Of a stretch of 64,000 nt of DNA, positions 23,222 through 33,953 are shown in pieces. Within the stretch, counting starts at the first letter, position 1; each line of letters opens with the position of its first letter. The stretch is taken from positions 149,541,692-149,605,691 of the forward strand of contig NC_035434.2 of NCBI RefSeq assembly GCF_002127325.2, written 5' to 3'. The notes under the pieces are model-generated. The model saw only the letters and a list, made by a program, of their open reading frames with translations. It was not told the DNA's origin and ran no database searches. This stretch comes from Helianthus annuus (Eukaryota > Streptophyta > Magnoliopsida > Asterales > Asteraceae). A program made the position numbers and the translations under genes.

Positions 23222-23738
23222 ATATGTTGGTAAATCATTATGAACTTCTTCGCCTACTTTAGGTTTTCGAACACAATATCATCTATAAATTACCGACAAA
23301 ATTAATTTTCACCAAGTTATTTTCAACGGACGAATTGGCCATTGAAAACCCTTTGTTTTGTAATGTATTCAAGCCAGAATCGATGAAATCAGGGTTGGCC
23401 CCGAGCATGACCCTGGTGGGCGATGACTCAGGTCCAAAAACTTTAAGGCCCGCAACTTTTTTATTATATATATATAAACATTTACAATTACTTTTTAAAT
23501 GGTGGCTTGGTGGCTCAGGTATGCATCCAACTCTAATCGTTATAGAGGATGGCTCAGGATGCATTTGCTCGATTGAGTGCATCCCAGGATGCTTATTCGG
23601 TGATTTGGTTGGCCGTTAAAAAAAAGTAAAAGGCCCAAATTTCAAATAGTCAAATCCAAATTACTATATGATAAAATGAAAACTGAATGAACAGTATCAT
23701 TCAGTTTTCATTTTAATTCTTTATTTATTATGTGATAT
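23222..23738. repeat. Intergenic with a perfect 18-bp hairpin
   Basis: No gene seen. AAAATGAAAACTGAATGA (23673-23690), a 6-base loop and its exact complement (23697-23714) form a perfect stem. Short frames around 23283-23619 are not supported. Confidence 0.6.
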
Positions 23739-24366
23739 ACCTTATATTTATTTATTAGACTATGAGGTATAGGGCGAGGGTTGGCCTGTGGTTTGGATAC
23801 AAATGCCCAAGTCACCACCCTGGGTGGGTTTGGGTTTCGGCATCGCCCCTTGAGCGGGAGTTTTAGCCCGGGCGTTGGGCATGCCTAGCGGTCCTCCGTA
23901 GCCGGCTCTCATTGGGTGGGTTGGCTAGGCCATAGCGGCTAGGTTTAAATTTTAAAAAATAACCGTTTGGCGCTAGGTCCTCCGTGGCCGGCTCTCATTG
24001 GCTTGGTTGGCTAGGCCATAACGACTAGGTTAAAATTTTAATATTGAGCAATACCTTATATTCATTTATTAGACTATGAGGTATGGGGCGAGGGTTGGGC
24101 CGTGGTTTGGGTACAAATGCCCAAGTCACCACCCCGGGTGGGTTTGGGTTTCGGCGTCGCCCCTTGGGCGGGAGTTTCAGCCCGAGCGTTGGGCATGCCT
24201 AGCAGTCCTCCGTGGCCGGCTCTCATTGGCTGGGTTGGCTAGGCCATAACGGCTACGTTTAAATTTTAAAAAATAACCGTTTGACGCTAGCTCCTCCGTG
24301 GCCGGCTCTCATTTGCTTGGTTGGCTAGGCCATAGCGGCTAGGTTAAAATTTTAAAAAATAACCGT
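23739..24366. repeat. 314-bp tandem duplication with an internal sub-repeat
   Basis: Two consecutive units of 314 bp (23739-24052 and 24053-24366) each begin ACCTTATATT and contain TTAGACTATGAGGTAT. Inside each unit a stretch with CCTCCGTGGCCGGCTCTCAT is itself present twice, giving four copies. Each unit carries TTA followed by GACTATGAGG, the form of a PIF/Tourist target site and terminus. The block is probably the duplicated left end of a PIF-type element whose frame lies at 24499. Confidence 0.85.
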
Positions 24367-24498
24367 TTGGCTTCGCCAAAAGGTTCACCCAAGTCACTAT
24401 AAAACCCCCCCAACTCCACCTCCTGTCCACGTCGCTACCCCAACCCTTCACTCCACCTACCTGAACCCGCTACCCACAGTTGATATCGGCACAACGCG

Positions 24499-24777
24499 AT
24501 GAAGGGGCGCCAACCCGGTGAGACCCGTTACTGGTCGGAAGCTTTCGCTAGCTATCGGCATAACGTGGGGAACGACCGGCACAATTTAAACGCGTGCCAA
24601 CACAAGTGGCGCGAGCTACGACCGAAGCTCGACTGTTTTAAAGCCTACTACGATAGCGTCCCGGGTGGTGATATAAGTCACGAAAACCGGGTGGCGGTGG
24701 CCAACATCAAGTTCCGGGGCAAGGAGCGGAAGCCGTTTAACAAGCTCGCCCTGTTCGAAATCTACCTAACGCTTTAA
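24499..24777 (+). CDS. Myb/SANT-like PIF-type ORF1 remnant, 92 aa
   Basis: A short intact plus frame starts MKGRQPGETRYWSEAFASY and contains LNACQHKWRELRPKLDCF and KPFNKLALFEIY. The pattern, a W, then HKW..L...L..F..YY, then an L.EIY end, matches the Myb/SANT-like (trihelix-related) domain of PIF/Harbinger ORF1 proteins, often annotated glutathione S-transferase T3-like in plant genomes. ORF1 binds transposon ends and assists the transposase. It is much shorter than usual ORF1 proteins (300-400 aa), so it is probably truncated. A TATAAAA at about 24399 and a C-rich leader precede it. Words downstream (CATGCCCCAA) resemble the right part of the MITE at 31675. An expressed small protein is possible but unproven. 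Confidence 0.45.
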   Translation: MKGRQPGETRYWSEAFASYRHNVGNDRHNLNACQHKWRELRPKLDCFKAYYDSVPGGDISHENRVAVANIKFRGKERKPFNKLALFEIYLTL

Positions 24778-24864
24778 GCTTTTTTTGTCTTAACCGGCCC
24801 AACACGTCACTCACCAGCGGGGAGGCTCGAAGTCCACGTGTCAACCCATGCCCCAAACATGAAT

Positions 24865-26081
24865 CCTGTAATTTTTACAGTGATTACGTGGTGAAACAAG
24901 AGTTAGGGTCTACGTTCAGTCTTTACAAGAAGTGAAACAGTTAAAAGAAGAGTTGCAGGATGATGTCGGTCGAAAACACCAATGCCTTTCGCGCAACGCG
25001 CGTCATTAAAAAACACTAATTAAATATCAATTCCCAATCGATTTAGCGGGTAACGCCTGTTTTTTTTATCTCATGGAGGGCCCACAAGTTTTTTTTAATA
25101 TTTTATGAGACGTGCCTAGTTGAAATGGTATAAGAAGTAGTACCAAGTTAAGATAACAAGGATCGTCCCAATTTTCCCAAAGATCTCATCATTTTATTAA
25201 GGAAATCGAGTTCCATCTATTTTTCATTTGAAAGAAGAATTACCTGCTTTTAGAACATACTTCGAAGAATGAAGTTAAAATGTTAAATAAATATATTTTC
25301 TAATGATATTTAGATATTTATAATATGATTTTTTATCTTCCACTTAAAAAATAATTACTCACCTATATATCCATGAGTCAACAAATGTTATTTAAAATAT
25401 TGGCAACAAGTATTTTCAAATCATTTATTAATTGATCAATATATAATATTCAACGGGTAAATATGGGGGTAATAAAGATGAGGAAATGAATAATTATGTG
25501 AATGGAGCAAATGTAAGATAATGATGATAGAAGAAGAAGATGATGAAGCACCCATGAATGGTTGTTAGCTAGTTATCAATGGCCATGCAAAATCTGTTGG
25601 TCACTACCAGTCATTCATATCATGTCTCTCCCAAATCATAACTTCCATTTACTTTTATTCAGAGTTTAGTAAAAACAAGTAAAGTAAATGTTAATAACAT
25701 AATGTTTTAAATAGTAAAACAAATAACTATTATATTATATTAATATATTATATTAGACACATATTAAAAGACCTCTTGTAAATAACCGTACTAGTGATAT
25801 TACGTACGCTCATCCTCCATTGATCTACCCTCCTGGCCATTTTCTAGTATCTCGTCTTGTAGTTGCAAACCCCTTTCCGGTGGGAAACCCTCCACCAATG
25901 GTAAAACCTTCTTTTATATGAGCTTAACAGATTGCGATTTCGGGGGGTATATAACCAATTCCATTGAAGTTACCACTCGTCCTACACAAGAAGTCCCATA
26001 TTTGGTAGATGGGTACCAAACCAACATAATACATACGGTCAGGTGAAGAAATGAGTTATGAATCCTCAATGACCCAAATAC

Positions 26082-26126
<45 letters not shown>

Positions 26127-26589
26127 TTTTTAGATTGAAGCGACAAAATTGACCTAAACTCGGGGATATTTTAGCATTTTACTCTAGATTTAAAAGAAAA
26201 TAGAAAATCATTTTATGGCTATCCTTTTCACCCAAATCATTTTGCCAAGTAATTAGGGGTCAAGATGTTTGGTGATTGATACATTGCACGGTAAGGTAAT
26301 ATTGCAATCCATGATCGTTATATTTGACTTATTAATGCTACTGAACAGATAAACATCAAGTTGCAGATTATTTAACATTTTAGTTTAGTTTGATTTTCAA
26401 TTTCTAATTTACAATTAACTTGCTTGGTGCATGATTTGAATTGTGAAAGTTAATCAAAATCATATACAAGCTTTGGTTTCTTATGACAAGCAAATTGGTA
26501 TTTTTCTAAGTGAACAACTTATAAAAGACAACTACTGTTTTTTATGTTGCTTTTAAGCGTAGGAATTGAATACTAAAGAAACGCCTCTC
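24865..26589. other. AT-rich intergenic, with a 42-base poly(A) run
   Basis: No gene or terminal repeat recognised. A homopolymer of about 42 A at 26083-26124 could be the tail of an old retroposon, but I could not define its body. Confidence 0.5.
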
Positions 26590-26885
26590 TTAGACCATGT
26601 GTAGTGGTTTAGCCAAATAATGTCTTCACCATGGAGCGTTTTACGACACGCGGCAGTCCAGTCAGCATGGGGCATTATTGAGGGTTATTGCAAAAGTGCC
26701 GTAGTGGGAATAATGCCCAATAACGCCCATGCAATCATTTCACAATTATTTTTTTTAATTTAAAACATAAAAATCTTCATTAATTTAAAATAAAAATTAC
26801 ACTACTTGAAATAAAAAAAACCGAAAAAAAAAAACAGAAAACAAAAAAACCGAAAAAAAAATAAAGTAAAAAAAAAGAAGATGAT

Positions 26886-28122
26886 CTAGAGTCCATATTT
26901 TTCCTGAATTTTTTGGCGATGCATTTGCGCAAGGATCAACGCGTCGCCTTGGAGGTGGTCGATCGGTTTGGACAAAAACTCAATGTCCTTTTCCATTTGC
27001 CTCGCCTCTTGCATCTCGTTAAACTTTTTGGTTTCGGCCGCTCGTTCTTTCATAATCTCATAACGTTGGTGGCCGAGGTTGCGAATGTCTTGGAGACGAC
27101 AATTCATATCCTCGAAATCTTCCTTCAACTCGAGATCGGAAGACGACTCCACCGTTTTTTTCCCGGTTCGCTTATCCTTTCTTCTACCGGGCGGTCGGGT
27201 CAACTCTTCTTCAAGTTCCTCGTCAACGTCCACCACCTCATTTAGATCGACATTGCGGACATCCGATGTCGGTGTTTCAGGGTCAACGGAGGATGATGTT
27301 TTTGACAGTTTAGCTCGACGTCTACTACTAGACGTCATGGTACCTACTAGCGCTCACTTTGGACTTTTTCGTAGCAGATCCCAACACTTATAGTACGGGA
27401 AAGGGCATTTCGTTTTCTCGTACTCGTCCAAAGTCTTCGTTAAAACCCCGACGTCACCTTCACAGCTCGGGCGATTATCGTAGTTACGTTGGTACACTTC
27501 TTGGAAGGCATGACACTTGTTGTTGATGTCGGTCCATTTGCTAGAAATGGAATCTTTGTCCCGATGCTCGCCTTGACCCCACATGCTATAAAAGAGTGCA
27601 CGAACCCTATCCCAAAAAACGGGGTCCGTTTGAAAGTTTGCTACAAATTGAAAAAATAAAAGTAAAATATAAGTTGTATGTTAAAAATAAAAGTAAAAAA
27701 TAAGTAAAAAAAATATAAAAGTTACCAATTTCGTGGTCCTCCGAAACGTCGAGCCATGCCCGAGTTAACGTGCATTCCTCCTCCTTCGTCCATTTAAGGT
27801 GAGTATTTTTACGTCGAGGTTCGTCCTTTTCCTTCTTCTTATGCGACCTTCTGCCACATTTCGATTTCTCTGGCACCGGTTCGGGTTGCGTCTCCGGCAC
27901 GACATCGACATCGGGTTCAGCTTGTTGTTGTGAAGGTTGCGACCCGCCGGCTTGACCAAAGCCGAAGGTGGGAGGCACGAAAGGAGTGGCGCCACTCAAG
28001 TAAGCCGCGTACGTTAACATGCTCGGGTCCATGTCTTGAAGGTTAAACGGGTGTTGCGGTTGGGTTGTGTTTGGGTTCATGGGTCTTGCGGGGACACCAA
28101 AGGGGGGTCGGAATGGATGCAT
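26886..28122 (-). pseudogene. PIF/Harbinger ORF1 (Myb/SANT-like), one intron, one nonsense codon
   Basis: Exon 1 is 28122-27726 (starts MHPFRPPFGV), intron 27725-27641 (GT...AG, 85 bp), exon 2 27640-26886. Splicing restores one frame of 384 codons. Order of parts: a Pro/Gln-rich N-terminus; a basic patch (KCGRRSHKKKEKDEPRRK); the Myb/SANT-like domain from HLKWTKEEECTLTRAWLDVS through FWDRVRALF, SISSKWTDINNKCHAFQEVY and CWDLLRKSPK; and an acidic, then coiled-coil-like C-terminus ending QEKYGL. ORF1 proteins bind transposon DNA and help the ORF2 nuclease. The frame carries TGA at 27354-27356, directly after SPK, where the family has Trp (SPKW), a single-base TGG to TGA change. The frame continues open on both sides of it. 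Confidence 0.88.
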
Positions 28123-28278
28123 GTTTGTGTAAAATATAGAAGAAGTAGGAGAGAAAGTGTGAGTTTTTTTATAAAAAAAATAGGAAAAAGTGGGTAGTAT
28201 GTATATAGTGGGTAAATTTTGGAATTTAAAAAAAATATTAAAGAAATGACCGTTGGCAACGGTCACCTCGTGCCTCAA

Positions 28279-29041
28279 TGCACATATTCAGCGTTTTATA
28301 TAAAACGCCAATTCATTTTTTTCAAAAAAAACGCCAAACAATGCCTATATGTAATGGGCCGGGGGGGGGCGTTTTTCAGCGTTTTTTTTTTAATAAAAAA
28401 AAACGCCCCACTACGGGGGGTCTTAGGCTGGAGGGTGTTGTTGGAGCCCCCTAGGGGTTTTATCAGGCCACGTAAGCGACACGTAGGATCCATGGTGTGG
28501 ATGGAGCCCCCTTTAATTTGCATGGTGTGGATGGAGCCCCCTATTAAACAAAATTAAAAAATAAAGATTTAATTGGATTAAATCTAGTGGGCCCCATCGA
28601 ACCTTTTATTTTTGGCGTTAACATGATGGAGCCCCTCGTATAGCGCCCCCTCTTAAATCTCGTGGTGTGGATGTATAGCGCCTAGGGGCGCTATAGATGG
28701 TGATGTGGCCTGGGTGGCGCCCCCACACCCTCCGGCCTTAGACCGCCCGTACCGGGGCATTTTTTTTTTAAATTTCAAAAATAACGCCCTATAACGCCCC
28801 CTAACCCATTACACCCGGCGTTATAGGGCGTTTTATTCGAAAAAAAATTACCCCGGCGTTACAATTAAAACGCTTATTCGAAAAAAAATAACCAATCAAC
28901 GGCTAGTTTCTTTAACGGCTAGTTTGATTTAATTTTTTTAACCTTTTATATATATATATATATACACAACCAAAACTCATTCACTTTCAACAAAAACAAT
29001 CTCAAAAACTCTCTAAAAAACCCAACCATTTTTAAAAAAAC
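28279..29041. promoter_or_regulatory. Divergent spacer between ORF1 and ORF2
   Basis: Outside the nested MITE, the spacer has a TATATA run before ORF2 (about 28950-28966) and a TATATA-like site before ORF1 (near 28200), fitting two outward promoters. The stretches before 28422 and after 28741 are inverted copies of each other over about 80-100 bp (GTAATGGG, GGGGGCGTT words). Confidence 0.5.
28426..28737. mobile_element. Tourist-like MITE (312 bp) in the PIF spacer
   Basis: Ends GGCTGGAGGGTG and CACCCTCCGGCC, flanked by TTA on both sides (28423-28425 and 28738-28740). Contains repeated GTGTGGATGGAGCCCC words. Its termini differ from those of the host element, so it is a separate PIF family. 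Confidence 0.88.
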
Positions 29042-30092
29042 TTGATGGATTCTCCTAGTTCTTCATCCATGGTAAATTTTTACTACAACGAGTATTTTGC
29101 GGATGGCGATGGTTCGACTGATGAGGAGCTTGAGCAAGAGGCAGTTACGAGTGCTTGTGAACTAGCGGTGAGATATGTCAAGCATTCTCGTCGCCCCCAA
29201 GCAGAAACAAATAAAAGAGGTTATATTGAAAGAGACCGACGCGCGGCACACGATCGTTTGATGAAAGATTATTTTGATGAGGCGCCGACATTTTCGAACG
29301 AATTTTTTAGGCGTCGTTTCCGAATGAGTAAGCGGTTGTTTCTACGCATAGTCGACGACTTGGAAGCCAACTACGGTTATTTTAAACAAAAACCGGATGC
29401 GAGGCCAACACACACGTGGTGACCAAAAAGGACCCACTATTATTCTTCAGGCGGTTGCTTCACAGGACCTTTGGGTTTGGTCGGCTTACTTTGGGCTGGT
29501 CGGGTCATGCAATGATATCAATGTTTTTGAACAATCTCCGTTGTTAGAGGAGTGGATTTCTGGCAAAGCTCCAAAAGCGTCGTTTTACGCAAATGGAAAC
29601 TACTACCCTCATGGATATTATTTGAGCGACGGAATTTATCCTAGGTATTCGATTTTTGTAAAGACGTATAGTGATCTTATTGATGAAAAAAGAGCATACT
29701 TTAAAAAGGTTCAAGAGTCTTCACGAAAAGACATTGAGAGATGCTTTGAGGTTCTTAAACAACGCTGGCAATACTTGAGAAATCCTTGTCGTGCATGGAG
29801 CAAGTAAAAAATGAGAGATGCTATGTACCATTGTATAATTATGCACGACATGATTTTGGAAGACGAAGGAAAGGCGATATGCCAGAATTATGTGCCAGAA
29901 GCCGTTGAAGAGGAGCATCCACAGGCAACAATGGAAGAAAGAGTGAGTAATGCGCGAGAGTTGCGTTACGAACCGTACCATTCCCAGTTAATGGTTGATT
30001 TGGTACACCACGCATGGTCGGTTCGGTATGTACCACCTGAGGGAGAGGAAGAAACGGAGGACGAGGAAGACGAAGTTGGCGAGGGTGAATAA
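29042..30092 (+). pseudogene. PIF/Harbinger ORF2 transposase (DDE_Tnp_4), internally deleted
   Basis: The N-terminal part (29042 to about 29404) reads MMDSPSSSSMVNFYYNEYF ... NEFFRRRFRMSKRLFLRIVDD ... GYFKQKPDAR. It then jumps, with a frame change, to HTRGDQKGPTIILQAVASQD, where the family normally has roughly 90 more residues that include the first catalytic Asp (the LDCMHW-type motif). The rest is well preserved: a second Asp in SCNDINVFEQSPL, DGIYPRYSIFVK, and the Glu region KDIERCFEVLKQRW. A TAA at 29805-29807 interrupts ...CRAWSK, after which the frame continues to 30092. Missing the first Asp and carrying a stop, it cannot catalyse transposition. Confidence 0.93.
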
Positions 30093-30348
30093 AGCGAAGA
30101 CGAAAACTAGTGTTTTTTTTTAATTTAATCGGATGTTTTTTTTATTTCTAGTATTGTATTTTTTTTTTAATTTAATGAAGTATTTAAGTTAAAAAAAATA
30201 ATTGTGAAATGATTGAATGGGGGTTATTGGCATAATGCCCCACTACGCCACTTTTGCTATAATGCCCCAACGCTGACTAGGACGCCACGTGTCGGATAAT
30301 GTCCCATGGTGGGGGCATTATAACACATTACCACTACACATGGTCTTA

Positions 30349-30688
30349 GACCATGTGTAATGTGATAAAGGAAAACTCTTGGGCATTATTCGCCATGTGG
30401 CGGTCCAGCCAGTAATAGGGCATTATGGGGCGTTTTTCTAAAATAGGTGTAGTGGTATAATGTCCCAACAATGATTACCTAATTATTAGTTTTTTTGAAA
30501 AATAAAACATATAATATTATCATAAATGAGTTGGAAATTTCTTATTGGTCCATCAATTTTTCATCCGGCGTTTTAATCTACAAGCCCAACCAAAAAAATT
30601 CAAAAAAAAAGCCCAAAGGGGCGGTGCGCGGGCGTGATTGGGGCAAAAAAAAAAAAGAAACTCAATTTCACTTCCACTACGAATGGTC
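30349..30688. mobile_element. Tourist-like MITE abutting the PIF element
   Basis: Ends GACCATGTGTAATGTG and CCACTACGAATGGTC, with TTA at 30346-30348 (shared with the neighbour) and 30689-30691; 340 bp. Subterminal words match those of the 26593-30345 element, so it is a deletion derivative of that family inserted at its flank. Confidence 0.88.
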
Positions 30689-31072
30689 TTATGTCTACAT
30701 CTACATGAATACTAAGAAAAACGCCCTTTCTCTCTTATGTCTACAATACTAAGAGAAGTCGTATTATAAAGTAGATCACACGTTTATTTTGATAAATTTG
30801 TTTGCAGGTATAGTTAATTATGAGCTCTCACTTAAAATTATTATTGTAATTGTAATGTAATTTGTAAGTTCTGGTTGTAAGAGGTATACAGTATTTAATA
30901 AGGATGTTTGTAGTCATGACTAAACAACCTATAATAACATGTAACATCCATACATACATATAAGGGGGAAGGGGCATTAGCGAGTAGCCCAACGGGTACA
31001 CCTACCCGCCCGCAAACACCACCACCACCGGTGGTGAGGGCAGGGGCGGCCGGGTAAGGGTTGAGTTAAGTT

Positions 31073-31537
31073 CAGGGCCGGCCTAAGGGTAAGTAAACCT
31101 AAGCAAGGGCTTTGAGCCATCATTTGAAAATGGCCTCCAAGTTAAAAAAAAAAAAACTACTAGTGCGTATATAATATTTAAGTTTGGGTGAATGAAATCA
31201 AGATGGTATGTTGGTTTGGTGGAAAACTCACTCTTAATTTACAAAGAGGTCAGGTGTTCGAGATAATTAAACTAATTTTTTGGGACTCATTCAGTTGCAT
31301 ATTTTTACCTCTAATTTTTTTATCGGTAAAACACTAAAACCCCATCTTTGTTTTCATCAAAAGAACCTTGTTGCTATTTTTTATGTAATAATTAGTTAAA
31401 GTAGAGTGTTCTAGTTCTTATTCTTAATAAGTTATAAAACCTAAATATTCTTAATTTACAACGTTAATTTTCGCAAGGGTGTAGGGCCTTGGATCTCTAG
31501 CTTGCTTTGAGCCTTCAAAACGGTTTAGCCGGCCCTG
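31073..31537. mobile_element. hAT MITE (CAGGGCCGGC family)
   Basis: Ends CAGGGCCGGCCTAAGG and TTTAGCCGGCCCTG, with a perfect 8-bp target duplication GTTAAGTT (31065-31072 and 31538-31545); 465 bp. Non-coding. Confidence 0.93.
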
Positions 31538-31556
31538 GTTAAGTTGTTGCCGATGG

Positions 31557-31560
<4 letters not shown>

Positions 31561-31597
<37 letters not shown>
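31561..31597. repeat. (GA)n microsatellite
   Basis: An uninterrupted GA run of about 37 bases. Confidence 0.95.
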
Positions 31598-31598
<1 letters not shown>

Positions 31599-31674
31599 GT
31601 GTGTATGGAGAGAGAGGGTAAAATCGTGGGATCCAGGTTAGTGACATCATTGAATCGGGTAATTGATGAAATAA

Positions 31675-31923
31675 GGCCATGGGGTATGGGGCTTGGGTTG
31701 GGGTGTGGCCCTTGGGGCTTGGCTTTCAAGCCGGGCGTGGGGCGGGAGAGCAAGCTGACATGGCGGGCTGTGAATGGTTATAAATATATATATAAAAAAA
31801 AGTTGAACCCAAGCCCCACCATACCCCTTTCAAAGTGGGTTGAAGACTTGAGTTTTGAATTTCCATGTGTCGACCAATGCCCCAACCCAGATCCTAACCC
31901 AAGCCCTATCATACCTCATGATC
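31675..31923. mobile_element. Tourist-like MITE, 249 bp
   Basis: Left end GGCCATGGGGTATGGGGCTT and right end, inverted, GATCATGAGGTATGATAGGG; flanked by TAA (31672-31674 and 31924-31926). Its terminal words resemble the duplicated block at 23739-24366, so the two are likely from one PIF family. Confidence 0.8.
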
Positions 31924-31926
31924 TAA

Positions 31927-32811
31927 GTGACGTATTGCAAATGAATTTACGGGACTTAGGGTATGTGAGATAAGTGCCCCCTCTCCTAATAAAGACTCAA
32001 ATGGCACATACAAATAAAGTTATGGTAATAAATTAATTTATATAAGCTTCAATTATATATGATAACAAAATGAACCATGAACCATGCTACTTATTTATTG
32101 GTCCATTTCTTTAATAACATTATTATATCAAGTTCATTTAATAATATTTATAGGTCCATTTTCATTAGTAACATTATAATAATATTTAAAGCTAGACATT
32201 TATTCCTATTTGGGCTTTATTAAGTCGTGTAGTCGGATAGTTACACAACAAAACTGGTTATCTTCTTCTAGACATACACATAAAACCCTATTAGGTGTTA
32301 TTAATACGTGTAGTTAGATAGTTAAGGGCTTAGGACTTAAACTTCGTCATAACGTAGGAGTTTGAGTATGAGCATACCTCATAAACTTTAGATCTAGATT
32401 TACCAGTCGGTTTAAAAGCAACTTTGAAAGTAAGTTACTTGAACAACAAGCAACCGCGTCGTGAAATCCTAATTTGAGATTTTAGTGAGAAGTTTTAAAG
32501 TTTTATTATATAACATTGTACTATATAACATTATCATATAAAATTATAAAAAAGTTATATTTAAAGGACAGTGACATTACTCATTACTGTTAACACAATT
32601 ATGAGGTACAAATATGAACTTTGTGTCGAGCCGTGACTTTTGAAATTCGTTGGAAAACCATTAATGCTGTTAAATAATTACTACGCAAGTAATTAACCAT
32701 ACTAATCATTTCTTTTATTAATTATGCATAATCAGTACATCTTTCAATCAATTTCAACTTTTAAAACATAACATAAATTTAGTACCACCTTTGCAAGAAT
32801 GATAATCTTTT
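31927..32811. other. AT-rich intergenic, nothing recognised
   Basis: No open frame, terminal repeat or tandem repeat I can support. Confidence 0.5.
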
Positions 32812-33188
32812 GAGTTAAATGTCATTTTAGTCCATGTGGTTTGTGCCATTTTGTCAGTTTAGTTCAAGGGTTTCATTTTTCGTCTGTGGTTCCAAAAAGG
32901 TTTCACCTTTGCCATTTTAGTCCACTGGGTTAACTTCATCCATTTTTTTTGTTAACGAGAAGGGCAATTCGGTCATTTTATATGGCCGATTTGCTCTTCT
33001 AGCTAACAGAGTTACATATAAAATAATCGAATTGTCCTTCTCGTTAACAGAAAAAATGAATGAAGTTAACCCAGCGCACTAAAATGGCAACGGTGAAAAT
33101 TTTATGGACCCACAGGCGAAAAAGAAACCTTTTCACTAAACTGGCAAAATGACCCAAACCACAGAAACTAAAATGACATTTAACTGAA
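32812..33188. mobile_element. Foldback MITE with long inverted repeats
   Basis: GTTAAATGTCATTTTAGT at the left is mirrored by ACTAAAATGACATTTAAC at the right, and similarity of the arms extends about 150 bp on each side. No clear target duplication was found, so the superfamily is open; the long arms resemble MULE-type MITEs. Confidence 0.75.
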
Positions 33189-33199
33189 ATACTAGACAC

Positions 33200-33633
33200 G
33201 TATCTAACACTTTACAAAACGTGTATCAAATACGATATAGCACGTACATATTTTACTCGTGTCATAATTATATAAATATATTCTTGCACTAACTTTTTAA
33301 GCATATCATTTGTTTTTATATTTATTTACAAAAATTACTTTATAGTAGAAAGTATTTAACTTTTTTGAAAAAAAAAAGTGAAAAACATGATTTTGGAAAA
33401 ATGGATGATGAAGGTGAAGAGAGGGTGGTGGGGTGATGATGGGCAGGGGGAGGGGCTCCGTCGTTGCAACCAATCCAAAACCATCATTGCGTATCTCTCG
33501 ACCTTCATCTTACACTTAAATACACAAACAAATTATCTTATCTTCTTTTTTTCACATTCAATAGCAACTAAAATATATTAAAATTAATTACCATAGATGA
33601 TAAAATTTCAAAAAGGACAAGTATATTGACACC
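33200..33633. other. Intergenic, nothing recognised
   Basis: AT-rich sequence. The 67-codon frame at 33378-33581 has no support. Confidence 0.4.
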
Positions 33634-33643
33634 TTTTTAAATA

Positions 33644-33953
33644 TTTTTTTTAACAATCAACGAATCCTTCAAAATAGGTTACTGACAAAATTTACCACAT
33701 CGGGATACACTCGTCTCCAAACCGGAGAAAAACCTCACCTAGGACCGAAGCCCGTGAACACTCGCCCGAAGGCACGACAGTGCGGTAAGGTAAAACCCGC
33801 TCAGTTCAAGGATCGAACTAGCGATCTCTACCTTTTCGCCTAGTCTCCCATCATCACCAGGTGTCATAGAAAATAATGAGGAGGTCATGAATCGAACTTG
33901 GGTCCCTTAGAACATCAGGTCTCTACCTTACCACTCTACCACTACCTCATTGG
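33644..33953 (-). mobile_element. tRNA-type SINE, apparently dimeric
   Basis: Flanked by a perfect 10-bp target duplication TTTTTAAATA (33634-33643 and 33954-33963), with a short A-tail (T-run on the plus strand). On the minus strand the head reads TAGTGGTAGAGTGGTAAGG (A-box-like) and AAGTTCGATTCATGACC (B box). A second pair follows: GATGGGAGACTAGGCGAAAA and CTAGTTCGATCCTTG. Two tRNA-like heads in series suggest a dimeric SINE. RNA polymerase III promoter function is inferred. Confidence 0.85.

Larger units (their letters stand above)
26593..30345. mobile_element. PIF/Harbinger transposon with divergent ORF1 and ORF2
   Basis: Both ends start GACCATGTGTAGTGG (inverted), are flanked by the 3-bp target duplication TTA (26590-26592 and 30346-30348), and share about 165 bp of subterminal similarity containing GGGGCATTAT words. 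Two divergent genes lie inside, ORF1 (minus) and the DDE transposase ORF2 (plus), the usual PIF/Pong layout. Between them a TTA-flanked MITE (28426-28737) separates inner sequences that themselves look like element ends. ORF1 has a nonsense codon and ORF2 an internal deletion and a stop, so the copy is not autonomous. Confidence 0.93.

Noticed and set aside
26913..27393. Plus-strand frames of 104-110 codons
   Set aside because: Antisense to ORF1 exon 2 of the PIF element.
32812..33188. Assignment of this foldback to the MULE class
   Set aside because: No 9-bp target duplication could be found, so only a foldback MITE is called.
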